From: Prevotellaceae bacterium | GTDB lineage: Bacteria; Bacteroidota; Bacteroidia; Bacteroidales; Bacteroidaceae | Length of the DNA stretch: 15,646 bases | Direction: 5' to 3' | Assembly (NCBI GenBank): GCA_905371275.1 | Contig: CAJPLH010000027.1 | Coordinates: forward strand, 1-15,646 | Shown: positions 15,358 to 15,646 of the stretch, in pieces | Layout: the number at the start of each line of letters is the position of its first letter | Position numbering within the stretch: the stretch's first letter is position 1 | Made by a program: the position numbers and the translations under genes | Notes under the pieces: generated by a model | What the model was told of the DNA's origin: nothing | What the model saw: the letters and a program-made list of their open reading frames with translations, nothing else | The model's database searches: none

Positions 15358-15430
15358 CGGAAAGTAGCGCAGTTGGTAGCGCACTACGTTCGGGACGTAG
15401 GGGTCGGGCGTTCGAATCGCCTCTTTCCGA
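15358..15430 (+). tRNA. tRNA-Pro (anticodon CGG)
   Basis: Acceptor arms CGGAAAG (15358-15364) and CTTTCCG (15423-15429) pair fully, and A is the discriminator base. The D arm is GCGC-AGTTGGTA-GCGC. The anticodon arm is CTACG-TTCGGGA-CGTAG, with CGG at 15391-15393, which reads the Pro codon CCG. The T arm is GGGCG-TTCGAAT-CGCCT with one G-U pair. CCA is not encoded. Confidence 0.97.
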
Positions 15431-15443
15431 CAAAAACTTCTTT

Positions 15444-15484
15444 GGAGATGTTGCAAAACTCATTTTTGCAGCATCTCCTTTTTT
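15444..15484 (+). terminator. Intrinsic terminator after tRNA-Pro
   Basis: GGAGATGTTGCAAAA (15444-15458) pairs with TTTTGCAGCATCTCC (15464-15478) over 15 positions, with one G-U pair and a CTCAT loop. TTTTTT follows. Confidence 0.93.
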
Positions 15485-15612
15485 CATCAAAAGGTGAAAT
15501 ACAAGGCATTGAAATGGAAGCTGAAGGAAGCGTGTTGAAGTACGTGGCCAAGGCATTACCCGAAAACTTACACACTTTTTCGGACAATACCATTAGAATG
15601 TGTGATGGGGTG

Positions 15613-15641
15613 AAATGTTCGGCTTAATGGTCAAATGTTCG
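15613..15641. repeat. Two copies of AAATGTTCG, 20 bases apart
   Basis: AAATGTTCG occurs at 15613-15621 and again at 15633-15641, close to the right edge of the window. The second copy is followed by TTTGC. This could be the start of a short tandem array of about 20-bp period, comparable in scale to the array at the left edge, but only two partial units are visible. Bases 15485-15612 hold no gene I can support. Confidence 0.4.
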
Positions 15642-15646
15642 TTTGC

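Noticed and set aside
15373..15627. Open frame of 84 codons at the right end
   Set aside because: It starts inside tRNA-Pro and runs through its terminator. A shorter 37-codon frame from 15513 has no support either.

Overview
The window looks like chromosomal DNA of a member of the Bacteroidota, most likely the order Bacteroidales. A Prevotellaceae-like genus is my guess from the feel of the proteins. The evidence is the gene content (DUF3822-rsmD pair, recF-DUF721 pair, DUF1573 protein, carboxyltransferase subunit of the oxaloacetate decarboxylase type) and several promoters of the Bacteroidota form TTTG or TTTCG, about 19-20 bases, then TAnnTTTG. Ribosome binding sites are weak or absent, as is usual in this phylum. 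Neither tRNA gene encodes its CCA end.

Layout. Bases 1-66 are three tandem 22-bp repeats. Bases 67-970 hold no convincing gene but contain a notable 23-bp perfect inverted repeat (204-226 / 401-423), GC-alternating palindromes and a polypyrimidine tract. A leftward block of three genes runs from 5907 to 971: recF, a short DUF721 (DciA-like) gene, and a large fused RecB-type nuclease/SF1 helicase of the Dna2 kind. All three point to DNA replication and repair. A divergent promoter region (5908-6108) separates this block from a rightward series.

The rightward series begins with a membrane-anchored TPR protein and ribH (lumazine synthase, riboflavin pathway), closed by a clear terminator at 7529. 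tRNA-Tyr(GTA) follows with its own promoter and terminator. Next comes a monocistronic carboxyltransferase (OadA/PycB type) with a strong promoter and terminator; its C-terminal biotinyl-like domain lacks the usual biotin-accepting lysine. After it lie a VanZ-like membrane protein, then a compact run of DUF3822, rsmD (16S rRNA methyltransferase), a RecD2-like SF1 helicase, DUF554 (membrane protein) and DUF1573 (secreted, Ig-like domains). DUF3822/rsmD and helicase/DUF554 each overlap by 4 bases. tRNA-Pro(CGG) with its own promoter and terminator ends the annotated part. The last bases contain a short direct repeat that may begin another array.

Most genes are ordinary housekeeping genes. The points worth a second look are the inverted-repeat structure at 169-454, which could be an invertible segment or an uncharacterised repeat element; the repeat sequences at both window edges; the biotinyl-like domain without its lysine; and the nuclease-helicase linked to recF and a predicted helicase-loader family.
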